Shown here piece after piece: positions 7,461-13,269 of a stretch of DNA of 13,269 nt. Position numbers and translations under genes: made by a program. Position 1 is the first letter of the stretch. Each line of letters opens with the position of its first letter. Source of the stretch: Chloroflexota bacterium (GTDB lineage: Bacteria > Chloroflexota > Limnocylindria > Limnocylindrales > CSP1-4); the NCBI GenBank assembly GCA_021789355.1, contig JAJYJR010000091.1:1-13269 (forward strand), read 5' to 3'. The notes below the pieces were generated by a model. That model saw only the letters and a program-made list of their open reading frames with translations, searched no databases and was not told where the DNA came from.

Positions 7461-7546
7461 TGAGCTGATAGTGTTACGGTCACATGCCGGACATGGCCGC
7501 ACGGCAGCCGACCGTTCGGGCCCGCGTCAGGTGAGGTGTCCAAGGT

Positions 7547-7552
7547 GGAGGG
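7547..7552 (+). promoter_or_regulatory. Ribosome binding site for the aldolase GTG start
   Basis: GGAGGG lies six bases before GTG 7559-7561. It is the clear translation signal for this gene and fixes the non-ATG start. Confidence 0.75.
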
Positions 7553-7558
7553 CGTAAC

Positions 7559-8383
7559 GTGAGTACGGGCGAGGAGATCCGCCTGGCACGGCTGTTCGAC
7601 GGGGACGGCAACGCGGTGGTCGTCGCGATCGATCACGGGCTCTACAACGGGCCGCGACCCGGCTTCAACGACCTGCCGGAGGCGGTCCGGCGTCTCGGCG
7701 CGGCCGATGCCATCCTCGTCAGCCCCGGCATGGCAGGCCACGTGCGGGAGGCCTTCAAGCGCCGGGGGTCGCCGGCCATGATCGTGCGCCTGAACTGGGG
7801 TACCCAGTACGCGACGCAGTGGGACTACCACGAGAGCCGCAGCGTTCCCGTCCTCTCCGCCGCCGAGGCCGTTGCGCTGGGAGCCGACGTCGTCCTCGTG
7901 GGCATGTCGATCCGGACCGGATCCGAGGCGGTCGACGCGGAGAACGTCGCGGTGGTCGCACAGGCCGTGGCGCAGAAACGCCAGGCCGGCGTGCCGATCG
8001 TCGGGGAGGTGTACCCGGCCGGGCACGAGGATCTGCCGCCCGACGAGCGGCACGACCAGATCGCGATCGGGTGCCGGATCGTTGCGGAGCTGGGCGTGGA
8101 CCTGGTGAAGACGTTCTACACGGGCGAGCGTTTCGGCGAGATCGTCGCGGCGACGCCGGTGCCCGTCCTCGCGCTCGGCTCGCGCAAGCTGCCGCGCGAG
8201 CGCGACGCGCTCGAGCTCGCGGCCACGGCCGTGCGCGCCGGCGCCCGAGGGGTCGTCTTCGGCCGCAACGTCATCCAGGCGCGCGACCCGGAGCGCTTCC
8301 TGCTGGCACTGCGCGCGATCGTCAGGGAGGGTGTGGCGCCCGAAGAGGCCGCGACACGCAACGGGATACCGGAGACGGACTGA
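7559..8383 (+). CDS. Class I aldolase of the DhnA/FbaB/LsrF family
   Basis: A 274-residue TIM-barrel protein of the archaeal-type class I fructose-bisphosphate aldolase family (COG1830-like), which also contains LsrF and related phosphoketose-cleaving enzymes. Visible marks are AIDHG (23-27), RLNW (77-80), GEVYPAG (149-155), the Schiff-base lysine in DLVKTFYTG (K184), and the phosphate-binding end GVVFGRNVIQ (231-240). It probably cleaves a phosphorylated ketose to dihydroxyacetone phosphate and an aldehyde, or does an LsrF-like cleavage; the substrate is unknown. GTG 7559 is preceded by GGAGGG at six bases. It is the first gene of the plus-strand arm, and its stop lies five bases before the kinase ATG, implying coupled expression. 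It may stand in for the class II aldolases usual in fuculose or rhamnulose pathways. Confidence 0.88.
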   Translation: MSTGEEIRLARLFDGDGNAVVVAIDHGLYNGPRPGFNDLPEAVRRLGAADAILVSPGMAGHVREAFKRRGSPAMIVRLNWGTQYATQWDYHESRSVPVLSAAEAVALGADVVLVGMSIRTGSEAVDAENVAVVAQAVAQKRQAGVPIVGEVYPAGHEDLPPDERHDQIAIGCRIVAELGVDLVKTFYTGERFGEIVAATPVPVLALGSRKLPRERDALELAATAVRAGARGVVFGRNVIQARDPERFLLALRAIVREGVAPEEAATRNGIPETD

Positions 8384-8388
8384 GCCGG

Positions 8389-9942
8389 ATGGGCCTCTTC
8401 CTCGGGATCGACGCGGGGACGACATCGCTCAAGGCGGGGCTCTTCGACGACGGCGGTCGGATGCTCGCCACCGCCGGAGACGAGTACGCGCTGCGCACTC
8501 CGGAGCCGATCCGCGCCGAGCTCGACGCGGAGGCGTACTGGAGCGCGCTGGTGGTCGTGGTCCGGCGGGTGCTCGCCCAGGCGGGCGCGCGCGGGTCTGA
8601 CGTGGTGGCGATGACCGTGTCGAGCCAGGGTGAGACGGTGGTTCCGGTGTCGGCCGCCGGGACGCCGATCGGACCCGCGATCGTCTGGCTCGACAACCGC
8701 GCCTCCGACGAGGCCGACGAGCTCGCGGCGCGATTCGATCGGGAGACGGTGTACGCGACCACGGGCGTACCGGCCGTGGTGCCGACGTGGACGGCCTGCA
8801 AGCTGCTCTGGTGGAAACGCCACGCCGAGCCGCTGTACCGCAGCGCCGCGCGGTTCCTGCTGGTCGAGGACTTCCTGCTCCACCGGCTCACCGGGCGGTT
8901 CGTGACCGAAGGCGGGGTCCAGTGCACCACCCTGCTGTACGACATCGTTCGCCACAGCTGGTGGCAGCCGATGCTCGACCTGCTCGAGCTCACCCCCGAC
9001 CGGCTGGGCGAGCTCGCGTCGCCGGGCGAGGTGGTCGGCACGCTTCGGCCGGAGGCGGCCGCGGCCCTGGGGCTCCCGGCCGCGGTGCGCGTCGTGGCGG
9101 GCGGGATGGACCAGGGCGCGGGGGCGGTCGGCGTGGGGAACGTTGCCCCGGGCATGGTCTCGGAGAGCACCGGCGGTGCACTGACGCTGCAGGCCTCGGT
9201 CGACCGGCACGGCGGGGACCCCACGGGCGAGACCCCTGTGTACGTCCATTCGGCGCCGGACCGCTATCTCTACTGCCCTGTCTGCCCCACCGGGGGCATG
9301 TCGCTCACCTGGTTCCGCGACCGCTTCGGACAGGCAGAGGTCGAGCGTGCGACGGTCGAGGGACGGAGCGCGTACGACCTGCTGACCGAGATGGCGGCGG
9401 CCGTTCCGCCGGGCGCGGACGGCCTGACGATGCTGCCGCACCTCTCGGGCGCCTTCAGCCCGGAGTACGAGCCGCGTGCCCGGGGCGTCTTCTTCGGGTT
9501 CACCCTGGGCCACGGCCGCGAGCACTTCGTGCGGGCCATCCTCGAGGCGGTCGCGTTCATGCTCCGGCGCAACCTCGAGCTGTTGAACGGCGCCGGGGCC
9601 CATGCCCGCGAGGTGCGATCGCATGGTGGCGGGGCCCGCAGCGCCGTCTGGAACCAGATCAAGGCCGACGTGTGCGGGCTGCCAGTGGTCACGCTCGACG
9701 GCGACGAGGCCGCCATTCGCGGCGACGCGATGCTCGCCGGGGTCGCGTCGGGCGTATTCCGCGACCTCGAGGAGGCCTCCCGGCTCACCGTGCGTGTCCG
9801 CGATCGATTCGAGCCGGACGCCGGCGCGCACGCCGTCTACGAGGACGCGTACCGGCGCTACCTCGAGCTGTTCGACGCCGTCAGGCCGCTCTTCCGCTGG
9901 CCCGGAGAGCCCGCCATCGACGAGCGTCCCGGGGCATCCTGA
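8389..9942 (+). CDS. FGGY-family carbohydrate kinase (xylulokinase-like)
   Basis: A 517-residue kinase with both halves of the FGGY fold. The N-terminal ATPase motif is GIDAGTTSLKAGLFD (6-20), the sugar-side loops are SSQGE (78-82) and IVWLDNRA, and the catalytic base is Asp241 in AGGMDQG. The second-domain block is GVFFGFTLGHGREHF with ILEAVAF, and the adenosine-site glycine-rich motif is SHGGGARS. Family members phosphorylate ketoses or polyols (xylulose, ribulose, fuculose, rhamnulose, erythritol, AI-2) with ATP. Next to an aldolase and an isomerase, a ketose substrate is likely, perhaps phosphorylated at C1. The start is ATG 8389, five bases after the aldolase stop; the frame is open further upstream, but that would overlap the aldolase. 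No strong ribosome site is seen, so coupling is likely. GC is very high (82% in one 60-bp sample). Confidence 0.93.
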   Translation: MGLFLGIDAGTTSLKAGLFDDGGRMLATAGDEYALRTPEPIRAELDAEAYWSALVVVVRRVLAQAGARGSDVVAMTVSSQGETVVPVSAAGTPIGPAIVWLDNRASDEADELAARFDRETVYATTGVPAVVPTWTACKLLWWKRHAEPLYRSAARFLLVEDFLLHRLTGRFVTEGGVQCTTLLYDIVRHSWWQPMLDLLELTPDRLGELASPGEVVGTLRPEAAAALGLPAAVRVVAGGMDQGAGAVGVGNVAPGMVSESTGGALTLQASVDRHGGDPTGETPVYVHSAPDRYLYCPVCPTGGMSLTWFRDRFGQAEVERATVEGRSAYDLLTEMAAAVPPGADGLTMLPHLSGAFSPEYEPRARGVFFGFTLGHGREHFVRAILEAVAFMLRRNLELLNGAGAHAREVRSHGGGARSAVWNQIKADVCGLPVVTLDGDEAAIRGDAMLAGVASGVFRDLEEASRLTVRVRDRFEPDAGAHAVYEDAYRRYLELFDAVRPLFRWPGEPAIDERPGAS

Positions 9943-9962
9943 TAGATCAACGGCGAGCGCGA

Positions 9963-9970
9963 GGGGAGGA
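9963..9970 (+). promoter_or_regulatory. Ribosome binding site for the isomerase GTG start
   Basis: GGGGAGGA lies six bases before GTG 9977-9979. It marks this as the start rather than the upstream ATG at 9602, which lies within the kinase gene. Confidence 0.75.
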
Positions 9971-9976
9971 TCCGAC

Positions 9977-11365
9977 GTGGCGACGAAGGCGAAGATCGGC
10001 GTCCTGGTCATGGCACTGCTGGAGGACGCGTACAACAAGACCGCCCACATGCGCCCGGCGGCGACCGAGGCGGCCGCGCGCATCGCGCGCGCGCTCGGCG
10101 AATACGGCGACGTGGTCCACGCCGGGCTCGTGGAAGAGGAGCACCAGGCCGCGGCCGCGGCCCGCCTGTTCAACGCGGAGGACGTCGACCTCATCGTCGC
10201 CGTCGAGCTGGCCTACACCAAGGGCGTCGTCCCCGCACGCTGCCTGATCGACACCACGGCGCCCGTGCTCGTCTGGAACACTCAGCAGATCGCGCGCCTG
10301 GGTGAGTCGGACGGCTTCGACGTCGTGATGCTGAACTCCGGAATGGCGGGGATGCCCGAGCTGACGGCGGTCCTGATCCGCACCGGGCGTGATTTCTCGA
10401 TCGTGACGTCCCGCTTCGACGATCCCGAGGGTCGGAGGAAGGTCCGGGAGGTGATCCAGGCGGCGGCGGCGCGCCGGCGGCTCCGGACCGCCAGGGTGGG
10501 TCTCGTGGGACACCCCTTCGAGGGGATGACGGACCTGATGTTCGACGGGCTCTCCATGCGCCAGGTGGTCGGACCCGTCGTCTGGCCGGTGGAGCCGGAG
10601 GCGATCGCGGTCCGCTTCGGCGAGATCCCGCAGGCCGACGTCGACGCGCTGGTGGCGACGGAGCGGGGCCGCTACCGCGTGGACATGGATGCAGCCATCT
10701 TCGAGCGCTCGGCGCGGATGGCGCTTGCGCTCGAGTCCGTGGCGCGCGAACAGAATTTCGATGCCTTCACGGCATTCGACCAGGTGTGGCTGAGCGACCC
10801 GCGCGTGGGGATCATCCCGTCGTACGGGACCGGCCGGCTGTGCGAGGTCGGCATCCCTGCCGCACCGGAAGGTGACGTGGCCACCGCGGTCGCGCAGCTC
10901 ACCCTGCAGGAGCTCGCCGGGCAGGCGACCACGCTGGAGAACTACGTCATCGACTTCGAGAACAACGCGGTGATGTTCTCGCACGACGGGCACGGCAATC
11001 CCGCGCTGGCGACGCCTGGCGGCGTGGCGGTGAAGCACTCGATCTACTACCAGGGCGTCGGCGGGTTCGGCGCCGGCTTCGAGTTCGCGTACGAGCCCGG
11101 CCCGATCACGAACCTCGCGATCGTCACCATTGGCGATGGGGAGTGGCGGTTCGTCATCTCCGAGGGCGAGCTCCTCCCCTTCCCGCCGCGCCCGATCTCG
11201 GCCCCGCAGACGCTCTTCCGGCACGACACGCTGCCCATCGACGAGTGGTGCAACGCCTGGCTCGTGGCGGGCGCGACGCACCACATGGGGGCCGCGCGCG
11301 GCCGCTGGACGCCGCAGCTGCTGGAGCTGGCGCGGATGCTCGGGGTCGACGCGGTCGTCGTCTGA
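9977..11365 (+). CDS. Aldose isomerase of the L-arabinose/L-fucose isomerase-like superfamily
   Basis: A 462-residue cytoplasmic protein. The N-terminal half has alternating beta/alpha segments typical of the sugar-isomerase fold (KIGVLVMALLEDAY; PVLVWNTQQ; TARVGLVGHPFEGM). The C-terminal half resembles AraA: CEVGIPAAPEGD, LENYVIDFENN, SHDGHG and ATHHMG supply Glu290, Glu321, His336 or His339, and His435/436 as candidate ligands for the catalytic divalent metal. Such enzymes turn an aldose (arabinose, fucose, ribose-like) into its ketose. Start GTG 9977 follows a strong GGGGAGGA, 34 bp after the kinase stop. It sits between the kinase and a TIM-like gene and would supply the kinase with its ketose. 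It is divergent enough that neither AraA nor FucI can be assigned. Confidence 0.83.
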   Translation: MATKAKIGVLVMALLEDAYNKTAHMRPAATEAAARIARALGEYGDVVHAGLVEEEHQAAAAARLFNAEDVDLIVAVELAYTKGVVPARCLIDTTAPVLVWNTQQIARLGESDGFDVVMLNSGMAGMPELTAVLIRTGRDFSIVTSRFDDPEGRRKVREVIQAAAARRRLRTARVGLVGHPFEGMTDLMFDGLSMRQVVGPVVWPVEPEAIAVRFGEIPQADVDALVATERGRYRVDMDAAIFERSARMALALESVAREQNFDAFTAFDQVWLSDPRVGIIPSYGTGRLCEVGIPAAPEGDVATAVAQLTLQELAGQATTLENYVIDFENNAVMFSHDGHGNPALATPGGVAVKHSIYYQGVGGFGAGFEFAYEPGPITNLAIVTIGDGEWRFVISEGELLPFPPRPISAPQTLFRHDTLPIDEWCNAWLVAGATHHMGAARGRWTPQLLELARMLGVDAVVV

Positions 11366-11455
11366 TGACGGCATGCTCGCCTCCTGTCGCGACCCGGGCG
11401 GGCCCGTGACGGGCATGACCGGCGCGACGACGGAAGCCGCTCCGCAAGAGGATCG

Positions 11456-12163
11456 ATGGTGTACCGGGGCCTCGAGATAACGCCGCCGTTCTTCGAGATC
11501 GGCCCGAAAGCGTACATGTTCGGCAAGGAGGTGCTCGACCTTGCCAGGAGAGCCGATGCCCTGAGCCGCGCGTATCGGGTCCAGGTCGTGATCACCCCGC
11601 AGTACGTCGACCTTCCGGTTGTCGCCCGCGAGGTGGACACGATCCTGGTGTTCGCCCAGCACATGGACTCGCTGGAGCGCGGCAGGGGCGTCGGTTCGGT
11701 CCTGCCGGAGGCGGTCAAGTCGGCCGGGGCGGCGGGCGTGCTGTTGAACCACGTCGAGAGGCGCCTGTCGCGGGACGAATTGGCGCGCACGATCCGCCGC
11801 GCCGATGAGGTTGGGCTCGCCACCATGGTCTGCGCGGATGACGCTCGAGACGCGGCCTCGATTGCCGAGCTGGGGCCAAACGTGATCATCGTGGAGGCTC
11901 CCGTCCTGATCGCCGGCGGCAGACGCGATTGCGGCGGCCATCAGGCGATTGCGGCAGCGAACGAGGCGATCTGGCGCGTGAATCCCGAGATCCGCGTACT
12001 CCATGGAGCGGGCATTACCGGCGCCCAGGATGTCTACGACGTCGTGGCGGCGGGAGCCCAGGGGACCGGCTCGAGCAGCGCGATCTTCACCGCCAGCGAT
12101 CCGCAGGCCATGCTCGAGGAGATGATCAGATCCGTGCGGGAAGCATGGGATCGCACGCATTGA
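11456..12163 (+). CDS. Triosephosphate isomerase-like TIM-barrel protein, archaeal type
   Basis: A 235-residue protein, short like archaeal triosephosphate isomerases. The catalytic Lys is probably K18 in GPKAY (canonical N-x-K, here with Gly for Asn). The electrophilic His is H99 in LLNHVERRLS and the catalytic Glu is E147 in VEAPVLI. The phosphate-binding end is VLHGAGITGAQD with GTGSSSAI. It may interconvert dihydroxyacetone phosphate and glyceraldehyde-3-phosphate made by the aldolase. TIM homologues in erythritol clusters act on tetrulose phosphates, so an altered substrate is possible. The active-site lid, usually PPELIGTG in archaeal enzymes, reads APVLIAGG here. Start ATG 11456 has AGAGGA just upstream. 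It lies 90 bp after the isomerase gene and 14 bp before yjbQ, so it is part of the operon. Confidence 0.82.
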   Translation: MVYRGLEITPPFFEIGPKAYMFGKEVLDLARRADALSRAYRVQVVITPQYVDLPVVAREVDTILVFAQHMDSLERGRGVGSVLPEAVKSAGAAGVLLNHVERRLSRDELARTIRRADEVGLATMVCADDARDAASIAELGPNVIIVEAPVLIAGGRRDCGGHQAIAAANEAIWRVNPEIRVLHGAGITGAQDVYDVVAAGAQGTGSSSAIFTASDPQAMLEEMIRSVREAWDRTH

Positions 12164-12177
12164 GGGAGGGTGGGTCG

Positions 12178-12672
12178 ATGTCAGTCTGCCACGCTTCGTT
12201 CACGGTCCAGTCAGACCGACGTCCAACCTTCCACGACGTGACGCCGCAGGTCGAGGACGCGCTCGCACGGTCTGGCGTCAAGAACGGAATCCTCGTGGTG
12301 TTCTCACAGCACACGACCTGCAGCGTGCTGATCCAGGAAGCGTCGGACGACGTCGACTACTGGGGTACCGAGCTGTTGATGCAGGATCTGGTGACGATCC
12401 TCGAGGGTCTCGTTCCCACCTGCCGGACAGAGGGACAGTATCGACATCCCGGGCCGAAACACATCGCGGCCGCAGCGGGCCGCGACGAGCACCCGTCCTG
12501 GTCCCTGAACACCGACGCCCATCTCAGGTCGGTCATCCTTGGACGCTCGCAGACCGTGCCGGTGGTGGACGGCGCGATGATGCTCGGCGACTTCGGGCGA
12601 ATCTACTTCGCGGACTTCGACCAGGTTCGCGCCCGTGAGCGGACGGTCCGACTCCAGATCGTCGGAGAGTGA
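12178..12672 (+). CDS. YjbQ / UPF0047 family protein
   Basis: A 164-residue protein with the family motifs SQHTTCSVLIQE (43-54, conserved His45), NTDAHLRSVILG (111-122, His115) and VPVVDGAMMLGDFGRIYFADFD (start and end of this run at 127 and 148). The conserved histidines suggest a metal or phosphate site; the general role of the family is unsettled, and a weak thiamin-phosphate synthase activity has been described for E. coli YjbQ. It is somewhat longer than usual (about 130-140 residues) because of a segment around residues 80-110. ATG 12178 follows GAGGGAGGGTGGG. It begins 14 bp after the TIM-like gene, so it is probably co-transcribed with the sugar enzymes and is the last gene of this arm. 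Confidence 0.88.
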   Translation: MSVCHASFTVQSDRRPTFHDVTPQVEDALARSGVKNGILVVFSQHTTCSVLIQEASDDVDYWGTELLMQDLVTILEGLVPTCRTEGQYRHPGPKHIAAAAGRDEHPSWSLNTDAHLRSVILGRSQTVPVVDGAMMLGDFGRIYFADFDQVRARERTVRLQIVGE

Positions 12673-12704
12673 TCGCGAGCTCTGTGCCGCCGGCCAGGGC
12701 ACCC

Positions 12705-12716
12705 GGACGCGCGTCC
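12705..12716. promoter_or_regulatory. 12-bp perfect palindrome in the gap before the MMPL gene
   Basis: GGACGC-GCGTCC has no central spacer and lies in the 218-bp gap (12673-12890) between yjbQ and the exporter gene, followed by TTGACC at 12726-12731. No convincing -10 and no intrinsic terminator were found in the gap. MMPL exporters are often controlled by TetR-type repressors that bind palindromes, so an operator is possible; chance is also possible in such GC-rich DNA. Confidence 0.25.
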
Positions 12717-12890
12717 ACCGAACGGTTGACCACGGCCCGCCGACTGGCGGATGCCCCGCTCCACCGACTACCCGCTGGGAGATCGCGGGCCTCGTTCCCA
12801 CACTCGTGGACAGTCGAGAACAGCGCGAGCGCCTGACTCGCGATCGGGGCCCAGAAGCGGCCCGTCGACGGAACCGGGGACGACATTCCG

Positions 12891-13269
12891 ATGGATCGAT
12901 CTCTGCCCAGGATCGCCCTGCGTCCAGGCTCGCGCCGCGCGATCGGATCGCCGCGGCCCTGGACCGTCCGCGTGGCGCTCTGGAGCGCCCGCCACCGCTG
13001 GCCGGTGATGCTCGCCTGGTTCGCCGTCACGATCGGCCTTTTCGCGGCGAGCCAGAGCCTTGGTGGGATCAAGGCCGTCAGCGCCACGAGCGGCAGCGAG
13101 CTGTCGCAGACCGAGTCGGGACGGGCCAGCGCGGCGATGCGCTCGGGAGGGGCGGGGTCGCTCCCGGACGAGCTCGACGTCGTCGTCACGAGCCCGTCAC
13201 TCAAGGTGACCGATCCCGCCGTCCGAACCACGGTCGCGACCATCGTCGCCCGGCTCGGAGCCGTCACGG
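12891..13269 (+). CDS. MMPL-family (RND superfamily) membrane transporter, N-terminal fragment
   Basis: An open frame from ATG 12891 to the right edge, 126 residues with the 3' part missing. A basic N-terminus, then WSARHRWPVMLAWFAVTIGLF, gives the first membrane helix (about residues 37-54). The extracytoplasmic porter-domain start follows: TSGSELSQTESGRASAAM and LDVVVTSP. This order is typical of actinobacterial MMPL proteins, which export lipids or drugs using proton motive force. An in-frame TGA at 12834-12836 limits the upstream extent, and ATG 12891 is the first plausible start. It is separated from the sugar operon by 218 bp and is functionally unrelated to it as far as can be seen. 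Identification rests on the N-terminal part only. Confidence 0.8.
   Translation, partial: MDRSLPRIALRPGSRRAIGSPRPWTVRVALWSARHRWPVMLAWFAVTIGLFAASQSLGGIKAVSATSGSELSQTESGRASAAMRSGGAGSLPDELDVVVTSPSLKVTDPAVRTTVATIVARLGAVT

Larger units (their letters stand above)
6871..7558. other. 688-bp gene-free divergent control region
   Basis: No convincing coding frame was found on either strand; the open frames here are low-complexity Arg/Pro/Ala-rich strings without family resemblance. The right end (about 7390-7480) is relatively AT-rich and carries the promoter-like elements. The middle (about 7000-7340) is GC-rich with several inverted repeats. The left end holds the ribosome binding site of the lipoprotein gene and a short perfect palindrome. 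With the minus-strand promoter near 7400, the lipoprotein mRNA would have a leader of about 510 nt. Confidence 0.7.

Noticed and set aside
6856..7468. Several 60-165-residue open frames in the central gap, both strands
   Set aside because: None has a recognisable motif or a convincing ribosome site, they overlap each other in many frames, and the composition is Arg/Pro/Gly/Ala-rich.
7819..8388. Upstream extension of the kinase reading frame over the aldolase gene
   Set aside because: The translated extension is an Arg/Gly-rich out-of-frame shadow of the aldolase; the kinase motif begins right after ATG 8389.
8116..10194. Very long minus-strand open frames opposite the kinase and isomerase (also 9947-12160)
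   Set aside because: Open frames on the opposite strand are expected in DNA above 70% GC. Their translations are low-complexity Arg/Ala/Gly/Pro/Asp strings without motifs, while the plus strand carries recognisable enzymes.
12533..13267. Minus-strand 244-residue open frame over the right end
   Set aside because: The plus strand in the same place encodes the end of YjbQ and a typical MMPL N-terminus; the minus frame is a Ser/Arg/Pro-rich shadow.
1..13269. CRISPR array, transposon ends, prophage, toxin-antitoxin or defence genes
   Set aside because: No regularly spaced repeats, transposase, integrase or defence-type domains were seen. All confident genes are sugar metabolism, transport or regulation, plus one exporter.

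Overview
The window is high-GC bacterial DNA, dense in genes, with GTG and TTG starts and a lipoprotein-type solute-binding protein. It ends in the start of an actinobacterial-looking MMPL exporter. This suggests Actinomycetota or a high-GC Chloroflexota-like lineage; the sequence does not settle which. No rRNA, tRNA, CRISPR array, transposase or phage gene was seen.

Almost all of it is one divergent sugar-use locus around a 688-bp gene-free region (6871-7558). The minus-strand arm, read from the centre leftward, encodes a CUT1-type ABC importer (solute-binding lipoprotein, two permeases, no ATPase), a PNP/UDP-family nucleoside phosphorylase, an inositol-monophosphatase-family phosphatase, a DeoR-family repressor, and a mutarotase-like protein cut by the left edge. 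The plus-strand arm encodes a class I DhnA/FbaB/LsrF-type aldolase, an FGGY sugar kinase, an AraA/FucI-like aldose isomerase, a TIM-barrel protein of archaeal triosephosphate-isomerase type, and a YjbQ/UPF0047 protein. After a 218-bp gap an unrelated MMPL transporter begins and runs off the right edge.

The enzyme set reads as import, anomer conversion, aldose-to-ketose isomerisation, phosphorylation, aldol cleavage and triose-phosphate interconversion, under a DeoR regulator that would sense a phosphorylated sugar. The nucleoside phosphorylase and phosphatase add a possible second entry route: a (deoxy)nucleoside could give pentose-1-phosphate, then free pentose, then the same isomerase, kinase and aldolase. 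The substrate is not determined. 6-Deoxyhexoses, 5-deoxypentoses from 5'-deoxynucleosides, pentoses or tetrose-derived sugars all remain possible.

Base composition is uneven. Hand-counted 60-bp samples of the importer and phosphatase genes are about 57-58% GC, the phosphorylase about 62%, DeoR and TIM about 70-72%, and the kinase about 82%, so the locus may be assembled from blocks of different origin. The central region holds a good minus-strand sigma70-type promoter, a mirrored TTGACC element on the plus strand, and several inverted repeats within what would be a leader of about 510 nt.
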